This document shows positions 60,332-64,000 of a stretch of DNA of 64,000 bases, piece by piece. The notes under the pieces are model-generated. The model made no database searches. It was not told where the DNA came from and saw nothing but the letters and a program-made list of their open reading frames with translations. The stretch is from Cryptomeria japonica. Its lineage: Eukaryota; Streptophyta; Pinopsida; Cupressales; Cupressaceae. The stretch spans positions 19,550,547 through 19,614,546 of the forward strand of contig NC_081405.1 in NCBI RefSeq assembly GCF_030272615.1. Direction: 5' to 3'. Position 1 is the stretch's first letter. Each line of letters opens with the position of its first letter. Both the position numbers and the translations under genes were made by a program.

Positions 60332-60624
60332 TGTTGTCGGGTAATTATGTCATATTGTAATTAGAATGTTACGTGTGTTACATGACGGTTGTCGGCAGTT
60401 GGCACCAGACAACCCATACCGACACCTATATATATGTACTTGGTTTCCTATTTCAGTGTGTAGATATTGTCGAAGAAAGCTATGTTTTGAATGTACTGGC
60501 ATTTGGCATTAATGAATACAGACATATGAGTTCTTTTGTTAACTTGCATTGTTGTATATTGTCACATTTCCTACATTTTTGTACTGTTATGCACTGTTGA
60601 ACACACACCCCATGGGGGAAAATG
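60332..60624 (+). repeat. 3' LTR of the gag-only element
   Basis: Homologous to 56399-56707, with the same TATA block (CCTATATATATG, about 60426-60437). It is directly followed by the GTGGA target duplication, where gypsy B integrase sequence resumes. Confidence 0.85.
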
Positions 60625-63600
60625 GTGGAGTATCAAGAATGGCACGTAGAATCTTTTCCTTCAACTTTGATCTAGGAACTAAGTAGATTCTATTCTTATT
60701 GCATATCACATCATCAATCACCATATACCTGTCATCCTGGACCTGCCCATCTATAATCTCACATGCAAACTGATTTTTGGAATACTCCACTGAAAGTTGA
60801 GACTTCCAATCAGCTGAAATCTCACTTATGGAACAAAGGGCAGCAACCGAAGGCCTCCTGGAAAGTGCATTAGCAGCAAAAAATTTCTTCCCTTTGACAA
60901 ACTCAATGTTGAAATCATATGCCTAAATCTTGCTGACCCATTTATGTTGGCGCTCATTGAGTTCTCTATGTTCCAGGAAGTATTTCAAGTTGTTGTGGTC
61001 GGTTCTCACCACAAACTTCCCACCCACTAAATACTATCGAAACTTTGCCAAAGCATGCATGATGGCGAGCATCTCCTTATCGTAGGTAGAGTACAATCTC
61101 TCATTGCCCCTCAATTTCCTGCTCTCATATGCAATGGGATGGCGGTTCTGCATAAGTACCGCCCCTATACCACCTCCTGAAGCATCACACTCTAGGACAA
61201 AGGGCAGAGAGAAATCTGGAAGAGCTAGGACGGGACATGTGCTCATAACCTGCTTAAGATTGTCAAATACACTCTAAGCCTCATCTGTCCAACAAAAAGC
61301 ACCCTTCCGTGTACGATCCGTCAAAGGGGCTGCTAGCTATGAATAATCCAAGGAAACCTCTTATAGTATGCACATAATCCAAGGAAACCCCGCAACTCTG
61401 AAACATTCCTAGGTGGCGGCCAATCTAGCATTGCTTGTATCTTTTCCTGGTGACCTCCACTCCATCTGCACCAATCACGTGACCCAAGTATAATATCTCT
61501 GTAAGTCCAAATTCACATTTGAATAGTTTGGCAAACAAAGACTGAACCTCCATAATACCAAGAACCTCGTCCAAATGTCTCATGTGCTCCTCCTAGGTTC
61601 TACTGTATATCAGGATGTCATCAAAGAACACAAGCATAGACTTGCACAACTGCTTATTGAATACAGGATTCATGCATGACTGAAACGTAGCAAGTGCGTT
61701 AGTGAGACCGAATGGCATCACTAAAAACTCATAATGTCCGTAGTGGCATCTAAATGTGGTCTTATGGATGTCCTCACGAATATAGATCTAATGGTATCCT
61801 GATCGAAGATCAATCTTCGAAAAATACACTGCCCCATAGAGCTCATCTAGTAACTCATCTATGCGCGAGATCGGATACTTGTTCTTAATTGTTTTCTTAT
61901 TGAGTGCACGGTAATCAATGCACATGCACATAGTGCCATCCTTCTTCTTCACCAACACCACAGAAGAAGCAAAGGGGCTAGAACTAGGCCTGATGAATCC
62001 CATGTCCAGTAATTCCCGGATGGTCTTCTCTATCTCATCCTTAAATGCCTTAGGATGACGATAAAGGGCAGTAATCACAGGCTTGGTGCCCTCCTCTAAC
62101 TCTATCACATGCTCAAACCCACAGTCAGGAGGTTTACCCGAAGGAAGGTCTCCAAACACTATGTTGTGTCTATTTAATGTCATCTGAACATCCCCATGCA
62201 CTACTAGTCTATCATCTGAAGAAGGTGACTTGGACGAGATGAAACACTGTGTTTTCCAAGCAACATCCCCGTGCCTTAAAATAGACTCCATCCTATGTGC
62301 TAAAACTACAATAGGTCCACCATCAGAGAGAGCCTTTAGCATAACCTTCTTGCCATCCGCTACGAACTCCAACTCCATCCGCCTAAAATCTTGAACATAT
62401 CTACCTAGTGACTAAAGCCACTAGATACCAAGCATTATGTCAATCTCCCCAAGACCCACAACATAGAAGTCATCGGTCAAAGTGTAGTCACCCATCTGAA
62501 TACAGAGCTGTGGAACTCTCCTAGTGCAACGCATAGAAAATCCATTTGCCACTGTCACACTAAAACCCAAAAAATCCTCTGCCTATAGCCCACGCTTAGC
62601 AACCAACCCCTCGTCAACAAAATTATGAGTGGGACCACTATCCACGAGGCAAATCACATGCTATCCCTTAATTACTCCTTTCAAACGAAAGGGATGGATA
62701 CTAGGGACTCCTAAAAGGGTGGCAATAGTGACCTTGGACGTATCCAAAGCTCATCCTCTCCAATCTCAACCTATGGAATCTCCTGCTCATCCTCACTATG
62801 GCTGCCTTTGGATGTTGTGTCCTCTGCATGCTCATCATCCACATCTGAATAAACCTCTATGAGATGTGCTTTAATTTTCCCAAGGCATCTGTGACCGGGC
62901 TCCCAAGGTTCCTTACATGAGAAGCAAAGCTTCTTTCTCCTCAACTCATTTTGCATCTCCCAATCCATCCTAGGGGGAGGTGGAGCACCTCTATGCTGAG
63001 AAGAAGACCACTGAGTAGGCTTCGAGCCTCTAGAAAACTTCCTGTCCGAGTGATGAGAAGTGGGTGGTGGTGTGATGTCTAGGTCCAAGGTGATCTGTCT
63101 AGCCTCCTGAAGGGTGCTAGGCTTAAGAGCCTTGAGTAATCCCCGTAGTCTGTCATGTAATCTCTCCACAAATAACATCACCACACGTCCAACTGGCATC
63201 TCAGGAACCATCACTGCAATATGTTGAAACTCATTAATGTGGGTTTCAACATGGTCTGTCTGTCTCAATAGTGCTAGATCCCTGTAATAAAACTCCACAT
63301 CCTTGCAGTCAAATCTAGAAATTAGTTGCTTGGTAAACTCAGTATAGGAGTGTATAAGTCCATGGCTTTGGGTGACCAAACCATGGTGCCACCAATCATA
63401 GGCCACACCCTCAACATGCAACACTGTGAACTATATGGCCTCCTCCTCGGGCATAGGCTTGAGTGACAAGTATATATCCAACTTGTGCACCCAAGCTCGT
63501 GCACTCGTCGTCCCACTGCCATCAAAGGTAGATAAAGAGAGCTTGTTGGTAGCCCTTTGTAGGTCACTGTTACCCTATTGACGAGGACGTCTATCATCCC

Positions 63601-64000
63601 TCCTCATGCTATCATTGCACTGTGAACAATACTGGGGAAGAGGGAATGCCTCTCTTACATGAGCAGGTAGACGGGTCCACTCATCACTGGCCGCCATCAC
63701 CATATCCTAAAATGCAATGCCCTCTTGTGGGTCATCTAGAAGTGGCTCATCTCTAGGAGGGAACTGAGGCTACAGGGATCTATCTACTATCCGAGCGTGA
63801 TCCCTCTCATGTCTATGTGAACCACGTGCACTGTCAAACGATGATGGAGCTCTACCATTGCCACAGCTGCCAGCTGCGGATACCAATTTGTCATGTCTGT
63901 CACGCCTATCCCTATGGCGCCCCAAGTCCAATTTGTCCAATGTGTCCTGTAACTTGTCAAGTGCCTGCACAATCCTAGGCTAAGACTCGGCAAGAGTTCT

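Larger units (their letters stand above)
56399..60624 (+). mobile_element. Gag-only LTR retrotransposon (TR-GAG-like, 4.2 kb, TSD GTGGA), inserted in gypsy B integrase
   Basis: LTRs of about 300 bp at 56399-56707 and 60332-60624 start TGTTGTCGGGTAATTATG and share ACCGACACCTATATATATGT. GTGGA occurs at 56394-56398 and 60625-60629. A primer-binding site follows the 5' LTR, and a G-rich polypurine tract (GGGGGGGATGA, 60321-60331) precedes the 3' LTR. Between them is gag sequence with zinc knuckles and a long extension; there is no protease, RT or integrase. Such gag-only elements are known in plants as TR-GAGs. The 3' LTR end reads ATG where ACA is expected. Confidence 0.88.
55097..64000 (-). pseudogene. 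Gypsy B: decayed chromovirus gag-pol polyprotein, split by the gag-only element
   Basis: Read right to left: gag (from the window edge to about 62770, with AWVHKLDIYLSLKP, VAYDWWHHGL and zinc knuckle LCFSCKEPWEPGHRC); a poorly preserved protease region; RT (62378 to about 61450, with [20 protein letters not shown] and [13 protein letters not shown]); RNase H (CDASGGGIGAVL, TYDKEMLAIMHA); integrase start (60790-60629); the 56399-60624 insertion; integrase core (56398 to about 55690, C..C finger, [18 protein letters not shown]); and a chromodomain (REYLVQWKDLPLEDATWESE). It is the same lineage as gypsy A. Several frame changes and TAG stops break it. The integrase Glu position reads Lys (GQTKIVN where GQTE is expected). 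A 26-bp tandem duplication at 55351-55402 shifts the frame before the chromodomain. The stop at 55097 lies 18 nt inside the LTR. Confidence 0.93.

Overview
The window looks like intergenic DNA from a very large, repeat-rich land-plant genome. A conifer or other gymnosperm is my best guess, but this is an inference. Nearly everything is LTR-retrotransposon material, nested several layers deep. There are plant-type chromovirus gag-pol remnants, a hAT transposase remnant, a tRNA-like SINE and many long solo LTRs. I found no intact host gene, only two or three weak exon-like stretches. There is no sign of bacterial, organellar or viral DNA.

I recovered most elements by pairing TG...CA termini with 5-bp target-site duplications (TSDs). 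Layout from left to right: end of an E-type unit (1-551) inside a partial LTR-A (to 1919); unassigned DNA (1920-4368); solo LTR-D (4369-5970, TSD AATAT); E-type ends Eb (6196-7418) and Ea (7419-8599); a decayed chromovirus 'gypsy A' (8600-12331, its 3' LTR resuming after 14169) interrupted by solo LTR-B1 (12332-14164, TSD ATAAA); a hAT remnant (15296-15817) interrupted by E2 (15818-18389); another LTR (from 19218) split by E1 (19463-25900, TSD GACAC) and solo LTR-B2 (26106-28012, TSD CAATA); a SINE candidate; E3 (28871-35970, TSD AACCC); solo LTR-A2 (36664-38389, TSD CTAAA); unassigned DNA to about 43.3 kb. From there to the end a minus-strand chromovirus 'gypsy B' hosts two insertions. One is the 11.3-kb element L (43664-54994), which itself contains solo LTR-A3 (45932-47644, TSD TCTGC) and E1' (47784-51366, TSD AGGGT). 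The other is a 4.2-kb gag-only element (56399-60624, TSD GTGGA).

The most interesting system is the 'E' family: at least seven units in 64 kb. They begin TGTTG, end CAACA, make 5-bp TSDs, have a TATA box about 800-845 nt before the CAACA end, and (in E1, E1', E2 and E3) a 60-75-bp tandem array in the 5' half. They behave like giant solo LTRs of 2.6-7.1 kb. Two of them, E1 and E3, carry a long reading frame of about 1,100 codons upstream of the TATA box, inside what would be U3. The two proteins align over most of their length although the flanking DNA of the two units is not visibly similar. This suggests an LTR-borne protein family that was kept by selection. I cannot name its function.

All coding regions here are decayed. 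Most premature stops are TAG at positions where CAG is the likely ancestor, as expected for deamination of methylated cytosines in silenced plant repeats. Two elements, L and the gag-only element, lack pol and would have needed enzymes from other elements.
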